A model generated the notes under the pieces. That model was not told where the DNA came from. It saw only the letters and a list, made by a program, of their open reading frames with translations, and did no database searches. Below, one piece after another: positions 1-9,000 of a stretch of 64,000 nt of DNA (positions are counted from its first letter, which is position 1; the number at the start of each line of letters is the position of its first letter). The stretch is from the NCBI GenBank assembly GCA_910585785.1, contig CAJUEV010000001.1, positions 62,001 through 126,000 on the forward strand, read 5' to 3'. The translations under genes were made by a program, and so were the position numbers. The DNA comes from an uncultured Christensenella sp. GTDB lineage: Bacteria > Bacillota > Clostridia > Christensenellales > Borkfalkiaceae.

Positions 1-3000
1 CTGCCGTAAACACAGTCTTCAACAGATATTTCTACGCTTACGTCTTTCTTTTTTATTTTTCCGCTTATAGTTCCGTTGTTTAAAACCGCAAGAGAAGCAG
101 CAACGTCTAATTCGTAATTTTCAGCAAGCGTTCCGCCGAGTTTAAGGCTCCAAATATTTGCAGAAATATTTTCACCAGCGTCAGCGCTTACAAATCCGCC
201 GTAAGCGTCTACCGTTACACCCAAAACTGCATTGCCTGTTGCGGAATATACAAAGATTGCAGAAGAAGTATCAAATGTAACGTTTGTCGTTCCGTCATAA
301 ACTTTTCCCTTCAATCCGTCGTTATCTGTGGCAACGTCAATGCCTCCGGTAACTTTTATTGTCGCGCGTGTTATGTAAGTTATGCACTCATAAACGTCTG
401 AAAGCAACGTGTAGTTATCCTTCATAGTTCCGTCAAGTTGCAAAGTGATTTTTTTGCTATACCTACCCGCAGTAGAACCTGAAAGCTCTATTCTACCGGA
501 AGTTGCAACGTTACCCGTTTCATAATCAACGGGAATAATCCAAATTTTAGTTTTATCTATTTCTCCATCTGTACCATAATCGTTTGAAACAACGCCCAAC
601 ACAGACAATGTGTTTACGTTTAAAGTAGTAAAATTAGTTCCGTCATACTCTTTTGCAGCAAGCGATATACCTGACACGGATAATACCACTTTGTTTACAA
701 TAGAAGTAAGATAAACTATTGAAGTAGTGTTGTCCTCCCAGCGGAAATTGGTAGGGTCTAAAAGTCTAATAGTTGCCTTATATGTTCCCGCAGAGATACC
801 GTACACATGATTGGTAACCGAAGGTGAAGAGCTGTCGTATGAAATTGTCATACCCGCAGGGTCAAACCCAACTATAACCTGCTGAACGTTCCCATCGTAA
901 ATCAATCCGCCGTTAATAAACGGTTTAGAAAGTTTTCTGGGTAAAATGTTATAAGTTTTTATGTAACTTCCGTCCGTAGGCAAAGTATAATTTGTAACCT
1001 GCGCACCGGAAAGCCCTGCCGTAACTGTATACGTACCGGCATTGATTCCCGCACCGGAAGTATCTACCGTTAAATGACAATCGTCACCCGCTACAACTCC
1101 TCCGAGAGTGCTGGCAGGATATTGCGTATTACCTTCCGAATAATAAATGTCCTGCGTAGACCACGCAATAGTTACTTCGCGCGGAACAACCTCAAAAGTC
1201 AGCACGTTATTTGTATACCCCGCGTCGTTCACTATAAAAGTATAAACGCCCACGTCTTTAAAATATGTGTAAGTGTTGCTTCCGCTGCCGGCGGTTAAAA
1301 ATTTGCCTGACGTTTCAGACGTGACAGTCCCTGCAGAAGCGCTTATCCTAAACCAGTTGCCGGTATAAACTTGTTTATAATCTTTAACCGACATTACAGA
1401 GGAGTTCCAGCTTGCTCCTTTATTTATAGAAACACTGAACGTCCAATTTATTTTTGTTGCAGGAGTGCCGCTGACAATTTGTCCGTTTGTGGTGCCTTGA
1501 ACTTTGCAACCTATATTATCGGCAAAAAAGAAAGTTGTTAAAAGTCCGCCGGCAGTAGTTGCATTATAACTATCGATAAACGTTACGGCAGCCCCGCTAG
1601 CAGGCGTTGTTTGTGTATGTATACCAATACTTGCAACGTTTTTATTTGATTTAAGCGAACTGTCAATTAATATTTTGCGCCCATTAGGCAAATACATATT
1701 GCTTGCGACGTTATTGGCTATATTATTATATATTTTAAGACCGCCGCCATACGTTTTGCCGTTCTTGGTGACTGTTTTACCGCCGATAGTTACAGAACCT
1801 ATGCTTCCTACATTTATTCCGCCGCCTACACCCGCCGCTTGGTTATTAGATATAACACCGCCGTACAAATATGCGGCAGTCGCACCGCCGTCAAGCTGAA
1901 GACCTCCGCCGGATTGCGCGGTAGTGTTATTGGATATATTTCCTCCGTACATGTAAAACGTAGTACCGGAATAAATTGTAATACCGCCGCCGTTGCCGTT
2001 AGTCTGGTTATTTATAATTTTACCGTCGTATAAATAAACCATAGAAAACCACGCTTCTATACCGCCGGACCAAGCTCCGCCGTCTGACATAACTTTATTT
2101 TCCGAAATGGTACCGCCGTACATTTCAAATATTGAATGCCTAATTCCTATACCGCCGGCGTCGCCTGAATTTCCGGAAGCGGCATTATTGGTTATAGTTC
2201 CTCCGTTCATATACATAGTGGCGTGAAAAATACTTACGCCGCCGCCTGCCGTTTGACCGTCGTAACTTGCCGTATTTGTAGTAACAACGCCGCCGTTCAT
2301 CGTAAAGACTGAATCACCGAAAAAGTACAAGCCGCCGCCGCGGCCTTTTGTAACAAGGTTATTGGAAATTGTTCCTCCGTCCAAGACAAACGTTCCGCCG
2401 TTTACGCAAAAGCCGCCGCCGCATAAGTTATCAGTAATTTCCAAACCGCTGTCTACCCTACTTCCGCCTTCCGCAGTATTACCCATAACGTATCCGCCGC
2501 TCATTGAAATAGTTGCGCCGTTAGAATAAATTCCACCGCCTGCCAAAGCATAGTTTTCTGCAATAGACCCGCTTTTTATATTTAGCGTAGCGCCCGCTTG
2601 GGCAAATATACCGCCGCCGTATGAACCTGCGGTATTGCCCTTTATTATCGCGCCGTCTATAATTATAGTGCTGCCGTTATAAGCATAAATCGCGCCGCCG
2701 CAAGCGCTTACTTCGTTATCTGTAATCGTGCCTCCGGAAAGAGTTAGCTTGCCTTTAACGGTAAAGGCGGCGCCGCCTTCTTCATTTTCTCTGCCGCCGG
2801 AAATTTGACCGTTACCAATTACCTCCAAAGAACCTTTGTTAATAAAAAATATGCAGCCGTCAGGATTTGCATCGGTTGTGCGCGTAAGGTTGTATCCGTT
2901 CAAATCAAAAAGTATGCTTGCTTTGTCAGGAACCATAAGGCATTGTTCATTAAATGAACCTACCCCGGCATTCGCTTTTGTATAATTCCAATTTGCCGTC

Positions 3001-3305
3001 AACCGAACCGTAACCAACAACCCGTTGCCGTCTACGCTTGTTTGTATGGCTTTATGCCAAAGCGCCATATTGTCAGTACCGTCAAGCTCGTAATAAGTTA
3101 CCAGCTGGTCTGATATAGGCGCGGAAGCCTTGCCGTTCGCAACGCTTTCCGCAGTTTGCCCCGACTGCTGTAATTCGCCCGAATTTTCCGCCGAAGAAGT
3201 TTTTCCGTTATCGAAAAACAAACACGAAAAAACGGCGCACAGCAAAAATATTGCGGCAAACGCCGCAACCGCGCCGAACCGTTTTAATCTACCCCTGATT
3301 TTCAT
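1..3305 (-). CDS. Giant secreted surface protein: beta-helix repeats plus MBG/YDG stalk domains (partial)
   Basis: These are the first ~1,100 residues of an exported protein that stays open to the left edge, so its C-terminus is missing. The start is the ATG at 3305, about 8 nt after AAAGGAG. Residues ~1-32 are a signal peptide (KIRGRLKRF, then a hydrophobic run ending near FSCLFF), followed by a Ser/Glu-rich linker. Residues ~155-525 hold about a dozen and a half imperfect repeats of the form NGGxIxxNxxxxxGGG, typical of right-handed parallel beta-helices in adhesins. From ~residue 700 there are Ig-like MBG/YDG modules, with YDGN near residue 803 and YDGT near 886 and 1002. The architecture is known from giant cell-surface adhesins; ligand and anchor cannot be judged because the C-terminus is absent. 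A structured leader lies upstream. Confidence 0.85.
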   Translation of the reverse strand, partial: MKIRGRLKRFGAVAAFAAIFLLCAVFSCLFFDNGKTSSAENSGELQQSGQTAESVANGKASAPISDQLVTYYELDGTDNMALWHKAIQTSVDGNGLLVTVRLTANWNYTKANAGVGSFNEQCLMVPDKASILFDLNGYNLTRTTDANPDGCIFFINKGSLEVIGNGQISGGRENEEGGAAFTVKGKLTLSGGTITDNEVSACGGAIYAYNGSTIIIDGAIIKGNTAGSYGGGIFAQAGATLNIKSGSIAENYALAGGGIYSNGATISMSGGYVMGNTAEGGSRVDSGLEITDNLCGGGFCVNGGTFVLDGGTISNNLVTKGRGGGLYFFGDSVFTMNGGVVTTNTASYDGQTAGGGVSIFHATMYMNGGTITNNAASGNSGDAGGIGIRHSIFEMYGGTISENKVMSDGGAWSGGIEAWFSMVYLYDGKIINNQTNGNGGGITIYSGTTFYMYGGNISNNTTAQSGGGLQLDGGATAAYLYGGVISNNQAAGVGGGINVGSIGSVTIGGKTVTKNGKTYGGGLKIYNNIANNVASNMYLPNGRKILIDSSLKSNKNVASIGIHTQTTPASGAAVTFIDSYNATTAGGLLTTFFFADNIGCKVQGTTNGQIVSGTPATKINWTFSVSINKGASWNSSVMSVKDYKQVYTGNWFRISASAGTVTSETSGKFLTAGSGSNTYTYFKDVGVYTFIVNDAGYTNNVLTFEVVPREVTIAWSTQDIYYSEGNTQYPASTLGGVVAGDDCHLTVDTSGAGINAGTYTVTAGLSGAQVTNYTLPTDGSYIKTYNILPRKLSKPFINGGLIYDGNVQQVIVGFDPAGMTISYDSSSPSVTNHVYGISAGTYKATIRLLDPTNFRWEDNTTSIVYLTSIVNKVVLSVSGISLAAKEYDGTNFTTLNVNTLSVLGVVSNDYGTDGEIDKTKIWIIPVDYETGNVATSGRIELSGSTAGRYSKKITLQLDGTMKDNYTLLSDVYECITYITRATIKVTGGIDVATDNDGLKGKVYDGTTNVTFDTSSAIFVYSATGNAVLGVTVDAYGGFVSADAGENISANIWSLKLGGTLAENYELDVAASLAVLNNGTISGKIKKKDVSVEISVEDCVYG

Positions 3306-3365
3306 AAATGTTCTCCTTTTTATTTACGTTTATTTAGTTGTAACCACATAAAAAAGACAACAAAA

Positions 3366-3393
3366 AAGTGCGACGCCGTAAAACGTTGCACTT
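3366..3393 (-). terminator. Terminator-like hairpin in the leader of the surface-protein gene
   Basis: A 10-bp stem (AAGTGCGACG pairing with CGTTGCACTT, one G-T pair) with an 8-nt loop. On the minus strand it is followed by TTTTTTGTTG. It lies ~60 nt upstream of the surface-protein start and downstream of a TATAAT at about 3407-3412, so it could act as a transcription attenuator. The -35 region is not convincing. Confidence 0.5.
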
Positions 3394-3612
3394 GAAAAAT
3401 ACCTGATTATATTGCGTACAACAATTAAACGGACAGCCGAAGCGAAACGCTTCGGACGCACTTGTTTCAATGTTGTACGGGGCAAAACCTGCGGTTTGCC
3501 CAAGTGATGTGGTACTTGAAGTGTAGCACCCGAGTTTAATAAAATCAAGTGTTTTTTGTTATTTTTGCGAAATTTTTTTATTTTTTGCGGCACACATACG
3601 GCAATATGGCGC
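3394..3612. other. Gene-free stretch with two further hairpins
   Basis: I see no convincing gene here. There are two strong stem-loops: CCGAAGCG/CGCTTCGG at about 3435-3453, and GGGCAAA/TTTGCCC with an inner CC/GG at about 3480-3501. A 108-codon minus-strand frame crosses the region, but it runs through the hairpins and the downstream terminator and resembles no protein family. Confidence 0.5.
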
Positions 3613-3651
3613 AAATAAGCCCGCAGGCGAAACACGCCTGCGGGCTTATTT
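3613..3651 (-). terminator. Rho-independent terminator of the MBL-fold gene
   Basis: A perfect 17-bp stem (AAATAAGCCCGCAGGCG and its complement) with a 5-nt loop. It lies 86 nt past the stop of the minus-strand gene ending at 3737. The A/T-rich outer stem gives a usable T tract in either direction. Confidence 0.75.
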
Positions 3652-3736
3652 ACCACACCATTAACCCGATTATTTATGCGGGCAAAGGATTACAAATTTA
3701 TGTTGGGGCGAAAATTGCCCCCGTTATATGCCGCGT

Positions 3737-5059
3737 TTACCGCCAAACGCGGTTTTGTTTAAACCATTCGGTATCTTTCAAGACAGTGTTATTGTTTGAA
3801 CAGTTTAACAAAAGTTTGTCGTCCTTTACGTAAAAAACTATGTTGCCGTTTAAAGACTCAAACAAACCTTCGGCATAATCAATTATAAGCGTTGTGCAAT
3901 ATATGTTTTGGGTATACTTTGCAACGCGGTCTATAAACGCCTGCGAAGGGAAAGTGTTTTGCGGGTTGGAGGTATACTCGGTTGTTCCGCAGCAACAGCA
4001 CACCGCTACGTTTTTGGGTTTTATAACGCTTAGCAATTTTTCGGTTGAGGCGGTATAGCTGCCGTGGTGTCCGCCCTTGAACAACTCTACCTGAGGAAGA
4101 TTGTTGTTGTCGACAAGGTAACTTTCGCCCTTTTCTTCAAGGTCGCCCGTAAACAAAAAGTTTTTATTGCCGGAAGGGCTTTTTTGCGTGAGCAGAGCGC
4201 ATACGGAATAGTCGTTTTCGTCGCTTGTTTCGTGCTCGTAATAGTAGTTATACAAAATATTTAAGGAAACGGTTTGCGCCTCGTCAAGGTAATAGCTTTT
4301 TTGCGCGCCGTTTACACCGTACCAGCAATCCGCCGCCGTGAAGACTTCCGCGCCATTGCTTTCGGCGTATTCTACCGCGGAAACATAGTTGTTGTAAATT
4401 GCGGAAGTTGTATTGTGGCGGGCAAACTGAATTATTGTGCCTATCCGGTACTGATATAAAATGCCCGTACGGCTGCCGTTTTCCGCCTTATTGCCGACGA
4501 AACCTGCAATATGGTCCTGATGGGCGTGGGTTGCAATGACGTATTCAAGCACGCCGTCCGTGCAGTATTCGTCAACGTAAGCTTTGATGGTGTCCGCGCT
4601 GCCCTGACGGGAGCCAGCGTCAATAAGCACCTCGGTATCGCCGTACTTTATAAGCGTACAGTCGCCGGTGTATTTGTTGCCGAGTTCGAGAAAATGTATG
4701 GAAAGTTGCTGCGAACTTGCAGCGTAGCCGCAGACGGTGCAAACGCCCGTTTCTTCGTCAAAAGTATGGTTGCCGGAACCCGGTATAACCTCTTGCTCAG
4801 TTTCGTCGCAATACTCGCAACCGCGCGTTTTGCTGCCGTCGCCGCAGGTCGCCTCCCTGGTTACTTCCCACTCCGTCCAGTAATGCCCGCCCAAACCTAA
4901 ATATTTATGATACAGTTCGGGTTTTACCAGCCATAATATGAGCGCGGCAACGGCTATAACCAAAAGTAGCGAAACCAAAACCAGAACAAGTTTTGGGTAT
5001 TTTTTTGCGGCTTTTACCGCCTTTTTTGTTTGTCTTTTGTAAGATTTTTTGTCAGCCAT
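3737..5059 (-). CDS. Membrane-anchored ComEC/Rec2-like metallo-beta-lactamase-fold protein
   Basis: A 440-aa protein with a Lys-rich cytoplasmic N-terminus, one membrane helix (residues ~23-45) and an extracellular metallo-beta-lactamase domain from ~residue 117 on. The metal motif THAHQDH is at 177-183, followed by FTGD (~302) and KGGHHGS (~328), as in the ComEC-type subfamily of competence and secreted hydrolases. Between anchor and catalytic domain, residues ~56-112 form a Cys-rich spacer with CEYC and CTVC pairs, a module common in secreted clostridial proteins. It lacks the ComEC channel, so I infer a surface hydrolase (nuclease or phosphodiesterase type) of unknown substrate. The ribosome site is weak (GGGGGC about 10 nt before the ATG). 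Confidence 0.8.
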   Translation of the reverse strand: MADKKSYKRQTKKAVKAAKKYPKLVLVLVSLLLVIAVAALILWLVKPELYHKYLGLGGHYWTEWEVTREATCGDGSKTRGCEYCDETEQEVIPGSGNHTFDEETGVCTVCGYAASSQQLSIHFLELGNKYTGDCTLIKYGDTEVLIDAGSRQGSADTIKAYVDEYCTDGVLEYVIATHAHQDHIAGFVGNKAENGSRTGILYQYRIGTIIQFARHNTTSAIYNNYVSAVEYAESNGAEVFTAADCWYGVNGAQKSYYLDEAQTVSLNILYNYYYEHETSDENDYSVCALLTQKSPSGNKNFLFTGDLEEKGESYLVDNNNLPQVELFKGGHHGSYTASTEKLLSVIKPKNVAVCCCCGTTEYTSNPQNTFPSQAFIDRVAKYTQNIYCTTLIIDYAEGLFESLNGNIVFYVKDDKLLLNCSNNNTVLKDTEWFKQNRVWR

Positions 5060-5110
5060 TTAAAATTTTGCCCCCGATTGCCCCTGCAATATCATTGATT
5101 GAAGCGGTTT

Positions 5111-7732
5111 TTAAAGACTTTCTATCTGTTTTAAAATCTTTTCGCGCATCTCTATATATTTATTCAGTTTGGCGCGTTCTTCGTCAACAAGTTTTTTGGG
5201 CGCTTTCGCCACAAAACCCTGATTGTTAAGTTTTCCGTCGGCGCGGCGAATTTCCACCATAACTTTTTCAAGCTCGCCTTCAAGACGGATTTTTTCCTTT
5301 TCAATATCCACAAGTTCGCCCATAGGGATATAAACGGTGCCTATTGAAAGCACTTGGGTTACGGTTTTTTCGCCCGCTTCCGCGGCGCTTTGGACAAACT
5401 TTATTTCCTTTGCGCCCGCAAGTTTTAATATGCTGTTTTCGTTTGCGGAGATTAGGCGTTTTGCGCTTTCGGTAACGATAAACAGGCTGACTTTGCGGGA
5501 GGGCGGGCAATCGAGTTCGGTTTTTGCCGCGCGCACCGCTTTGATAATTTCCATTACGCCGCCGAAGGCAACCGCGTCCTTTTTGTACGCCAGTTTCGCG
5601 TTGTAGCGCGGGAATTCCTTTGTCATTATAGTGCCTTCCGCATTGGGCAGCGAGCGGTAGATTTCGTCCGTAATAAACGGCGCGAACGGGTGAAGAAGTT
5701 TCAGCGTGTTTTCAAGCACGAACACAAGCACGGAAGCCGCCGCGTCCTTTTTGGCGGAATCTTCCGCATAAAGCACGGGTTTTACAAGTTCGATATACCA
5801 ATCGCACAAATCCGACCAGATAAAATCGTATAAAATTTGCGCGGCTATGCCGAACTCGAACTTGTTTAAAGCCAAAGTTACGTCCCTTATAGAAGCCTGC
5901 AAACGCGAAATAATCCATTTATCCGCCGCGGTTAACTTAATTTCGGAAAGCGGTTTTATGGTGCGCCCATCGCAATTTGAAATTACGAAGCGGCTTGCGT
6001 TCCAGATTTTGTTCATAAAGTTGCGGCACGCTTCCACCTTTGCGTCCGAATAACGGGTGTCGTTGCCGGGGGCTACGCCCTGCAAAAGCGAAAAACGCAG
6101 GCTGTCGGCGCCGTATTTTTCTATAATTTCAAGAGGGTCTACGCCGTTGCCAAGCGATTTGGACATTTTTCTGCCCTTTTCGTCGCGCACCAAGCCGTGG
6201 ATAAGCACGTCGCGGAAGGGCACTTTGCGCATATGCTCCAAGCCCGAAAAAATCATTCTTGCAACCCAGAAAAATATTATGTCGTAACCGGTTACAAGCA
6301 CGTCGCCGGGGTAAAAATATTCCAAATCGGAAGTGTCTTCCGGAAAACCCAGCGTGGAGAACGGCCAAAGCGCGGAAGAAAACCACGTATCCAAAACGTC
6401 CTCGTCCTGCGAAAGATTTTTGCTTCCGCAGCGGGGGCAAACTACCGCGTCCGTTTTAGAGCAGATTTCTTCGCCGCAGTCGCCGCAATACCATACGGGT
6501 ATGCGGTGTCCCCACCAAAGCTGGCGCGAAATACACCAATCTTTTACGTTTTCCATCCAGTTATAATATATTTTTGCAAATCTTTCGGGAACGAAGGTTA
6601 TTTTTTTATCCATAACCGCGTTTATTGCGGGACGGGCAAGCCCTTCCATTTTAACAAACCACTGTTTGGAAACAATTGGCTCTACCGTGGCGCGGCAGCG
6701 GTAGCAATGCCCTACGCTGTGGGCGTGCGGCCGAATTTTTACAAGATGTCCGCTTGCCTTCAATTCTTCCACAAGTTTTTTTCTGCACTCGTACCTGTCA
6801 AGACCGACAAACTTACCCGCGAGCTCGTTCATCGTTCCGTCGTCGTTCATTACCCTTACGACGGGCAGATTATGGCGCAGCCCCACTTCAAAGTCGTTAG
6901 GGTCGTGCGCGGGAGTGATTTTAACCACGCCGGTACCGAACTCCATATCCGCGTGTTCGTCACCGACAACGGGTATGGGTTTGTTTAAAACGGGCAAAAT
7001 TACGTTTTTGCCTATAAGGTGCTTATAGCGCTTGTCCTTTGGGTTGACCGCAACCGCCGTATCGCCGAACATAGTTTCGGGACGGGTTGTGGCAACTTCC
7101 AAAGCGGTTGAGCCGTCCTCGGTAAAATATTTTATATGCCAGAAAAAGCCGTCCTCGTCCGAATACTCTACCTCCGCGTCGGAAAGAGCGGTTTTGCACT
7201 GCGGGCACCAGTTTATTATTCTGCTGCCCCTGTAAATAAGGTTTTTATTATATAGATTTACAAAAACTTCCCTTACCGCTTTCGAACATTTTTCGTCCAT
7301 AGTAAAGGTAAGGCGCGACCAGTCGCAGGATGAACCGAGTTTTTTAAGCTGCTCTACAATTCTTCCCGCGTATTTTTCCTTCCACTCCCAAGCGCGCTTT
7401 AAAAAGCCTTCCCTGCCCAAAGTTTCTTTGGAAAGCCCCTCTTTTTTCATTTGCTCGACAATCTTTACTTCGGTAGCGATAGACGCGTGGTCCGTACCCG
7501 GCAGCCACAAAGCGCAATATCCCTGCATACGCTTGAAACGTATTACGGTGTCCTGCAAAGTTTCGTCCATAGCGTGCCCCATATGCAGCTGCCCCGTTAT
7601 GTTGGGCGGAGGCATCATCACGGTGAAGGGGACTTTGCTGTCGTCGCGCACGGCTTTGAAACAGCCGCTTTCTTCCCACTCGCGGTAAAGCCTGTCTTCA
7701 AAATTTTTGGGGTCGTAATTCTTTTCCATCAT
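5111..7732 (-). CDS. valS: Valyl-tRNA synthetase
   Basis: An 873-aa class I aminoacyl-tRNA synthetase that charges tRNA-Val. The HIGH motif appears as HMGH (residues 50-53) after PPPNITGQL, and KMSKS lies near residue 525 in GRKMSKSLGN. The CP1 editing region (TTRPETMFGDTAVAV) and a zinc-binding region (CGDCG...CPRCGSKN) are visible, and the C-terminus is the ValS-specific coiled coil (EKEKIRLEGELEKV...). Length is normal. Two adjacent ATGs follow AAGGAAATATT; the first is used here. A TTGACA-N18-TATAAT promoter is upstream. No T-box leader is present, which is unusual for a Bacillota valS. Confidence 0.97.
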   Translation of the reverse strand: MMEKNYDPKNFEDRLYREWEESGCFKAVRDDSKVPFTVMMPPPNITGQLHMGHAMDETLQDTVIRFKRMQGYCALWLPGTDHASIATEVKIVEQMKKEGLSKETLGREGFLKRAWEWKEKYAGRIVEQLKKLGSSCDWSRLTFTMDEKCSKAVREVFVNLYNKNLIYRGSRIINWCPQCKTALSDAEVEYSDEDGFFWHIKYFTEDGSTALEVATTRPETMFGDTAVAVNPKDKRYKHLIGKNVILPVLNKPIPVVGDEHADMEFGTGVVKITPAHDPNDFEVGLRHNLPVVRVMNDDGTMNELAGKFVGLDRYECRKKLVEELKASGHLVKIRPHAHSVGHCYRCRATVEPIVSKQWFVKMEGLARPAINAVMDKKITFVPERFAKIYYNWMENVKDWCISRQLWWGHRIPVWYCGDCGEEICSKTDAVVCPRCGSKNLSQDEDVLDTWFSSALWPFSTLGFPEDTSDLEYFYPGDVLVTGYDIIFFWVARMIFSGLEHMRKVPFRDVLIHGLVRDEKGRKMSKSLGNGVDPLEIIEKYGADSLRFSLLQGVAPGNDTRYSDAKVEACRNFMNKIWNASRFVISNCDGRTIKPLSEIKLTAADKWIISRLQASIRDVTLALNKFEFGIAAQILYDFIWSDLCDWYIELVKPVLYAEDSAKKDAAASVLVFVLENTLKLLHPFAPFITDEIYRSLPNAEGTIMTKEFPRYNAKLAYKKDAVAFGGVMEIIKAVRAAKTELDCPPSRKVSLFIVTESAKRLISANENSILKLAGAKEIKFVQSAAEAGEKTVTQVLSIGTVYIPMGELVDIEKEKIRLEGELEKVMVEIRRADGKLNNQGFVAKAPKKLVDEERAKLNKYIEMREKILKQIESL

Positions 7733-7766
7733 AATATTTCCTTCTTTTCGGCAATAAATTGCGCGC

Positions 7767-7796
7767 TTGCAAGTAAATTATATACTTTTTTATTAT
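7767..7796 (+). promoter_or_regulatory. Candidate promoter of the ABC importer operon
   Basis: TTGCAA (7767-7772), an 18-nt spacer and TATTAT (7791-7796). It faces away from valS and overlaps the valS -10 box on the other strand, so the two promoters may compete. The predicted leader is ~80 nt. Confidence 0.5.
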
Positions 7797-7821
7797 ACAA
7801 CGGTTTTAAACCCGTTGTCAA
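7792..7821 (-). promoter_or_regulatory. valS promoter with an inverted repeat in its spacer
   Basis: Minus strand: -35 TTGACA (7816-7821), 18-nt spacer, -10 TATAAT (7792-7797). Perfect 7-bp arms ACAACGG (7797-7803) and CCGTTGT (7812-7818) sit between and over the two boxes, as an operator would. The predicted start is near 7785, giving a ~53-nt leader. Confidence 0.7.
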
Positions 7822-7883
7822 ACGCAGGAAGCATACGCATAAAATGTATTATTAAATTTTTAACAGGAGTTGAAATACTTATT

Positions 7884-8879
7884 TTGAAAAAGAAATTTTT
7901 ATTTTCAATACTTGCCGCGGTATTTACGCTGATTATACCTTTTTCGGTAGCGGGCTGTAAAAAAGGCGGCAACGTAATCAGAATCAACGAAGTCACTCAT
8001 TCCGTCTTCTATGCGCCTATGTATCTTGCCGACGCACTTGGATATTTTGAGGACGAAGGCTATAAAATAGAACTTACAAACGGCGGCGGCGCGGACGCGA
8101 CTATGGCTGCGGTGCTTGCAGGCGAAGCCGACGTAGGTTTTTGCGGACCGGAAGCAACCGTTTACGTACACACGGGCGACAGCGACGACGCGCCTATGGT
8201 GTTCGGGCAGCTGACAAAGCGCGACGGAAGCTTTCTTGTAGGCAGAACCGAGCAAAAGGACTTTAAATGGAGCGACTTGCAGGGCAAAGATATTTTGGCG
8301 GGCAGAGCGGGCGGCGTGCCTTTGATGACCTTCCAATACGTACTTAAAAACGCGGGAGTTACGGCAAACTGCATAACCAACGTTGCGTTCAACTCTATGA
8401 CGGCGGCGTTTGAAGGCAACGTGGGCGATTACTGCACTATGTTTGAACCTGTTGCCTCGGAATATCAGGCGGCGGGCAAAGGCTTTATAGTGGCTTCCGT
8501 CGGACAGGAATCGGGCGAAATTCCCTACACCTGCTTTATGGCTAAACAAAGTTATATAGACAAAAACGGCGACAAGGTGCGCGCGCTTTTAAGGGCGATT
8601 ACCAAAGCCGTAAAATACGTTGACGAGCACGACAGCGCTTCGATTGCGAAACTGCTTACAAAATACTTTGACGGCACAAGCGAAGCAAGCCTTAAAACCT
8701 CCGTTGAAAGCTACAAAAAAATAGACGCGTGGGTAAAAAATATGGCTATGGAAGAAACCGCTTACGAACGTCTTCTGGACGTAATTTCTCAGGCGGGAGA
8801 ACTTTCGCGACGCGTTCCTTTCCACGAAGCGGTGCTTACCGAAGCCGCGGACAGAGTATACAGAGAAATTTACGCATAA
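7884..8879 (+). CDS. ABC transporter substrate-binding lipoprotein, NitT/TauT (NMT1/SsuA) type
   Basis: A periplasmic-type binding protein anchored as a lipoprotein. The signal peptide MKKKFLFSILAAV... ends in a lipobox SVAG-C about 25 residues in. The mature part has the NMT1/THI5-like pattern INEVTHSVFYAPMYLADALG, then an ADATMAAVLAGEADVGFCGP segment. I chose the TTG at 7884, preceded by AGGAG (7866-7870), because it places the signal peptide at the N-terminus; an in-frame ATG at 7767 would add 39 unlikely residues. It heads an operon with an ATPase and a permease. The family covers sulfonates, taurine, nitrate and thiamine precursors. No riboswitch is visible to decide among these. Confidence 0.88.
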   Translation: MKKKFLFSILAAVFTLIIPFSVAGCKKGGNVIRINEVTHSVFYAPMYLADALGYFEDEGYKIELTNGGGADATMAAVLAGEADVGFCGPEATVYVHTGDSDDAPMVFGQLTKRDGSFLVGRTEQKDFKWSDLQGKDILAGRAGGVPLMTFQYVLKNAGVTANCITNVAFNSMTAAFEGNVGDYCTMFEPVASEYQAAGKGFIVASVGQESGEIPYTCFMAKQSYIDKNGDKVRALLRAITKAVKYVDEHDSASIAKLLTKYFDGTSEASLKTSVESYKKIDAWVKNMAMEETAYERLLDVISQAGELSRRVPFHEAVLTEAADRVYREIYA

Positions 8880-8904
8880 TTTACGTAAAAAACGCGTTAT
8901 ACGC

Positions 8905-8985
8905 GGCATATTGCGGGGTATACGCAAAAATTAAGGCAAATTGCGGCGGTTGTGCGCAAAACGCGTAAACAAGGCATATTGCGGG
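8905..8985. repeat. Short direct repeat in the SBP-ATPase gap
   Basis: GGCATATTGCGGG occurs at 8905-8917 and again at 8973-8985 in the 121-nt gap between the binding-protein and ATPase genes. The second copy lies directly upstream of the ATPase ribosome site. Function is unknown. Confidence 0.6.
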
Positions 8986-9000
8986 AGCAAACTAAAAAAT

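Noticed and set aside
1700..2840. CRISPR-like repeat array
   Set aside because: The CCGCCGCC-rich periodicity is the reverse complement of Gly-Gly codons in the beta-helix repeats; unit lengths vary and the frame is open throughout.
3330..3656. 108-codon minus-strand frame as a gene
   Set aside because: It runs through three hairpins and the MBL-gene terminator, has no ribosome site and no family resemblance.
7733..7883. T-box leader upstream of valS
   Set aside because: No T-box antiterminator signature (AGGGTGG...-type) and no competing terminator are present on the minus strand; the leader is only ~53 nt.
7797..7883. TPP or other riboswitch upstream of the NitT/TauT-type importer
   Set aside because: The thi-box sequences are absent and the predicted leader (~80 nt) has no matching structure, so the substrate cannot be assigned to thiamine precursors.
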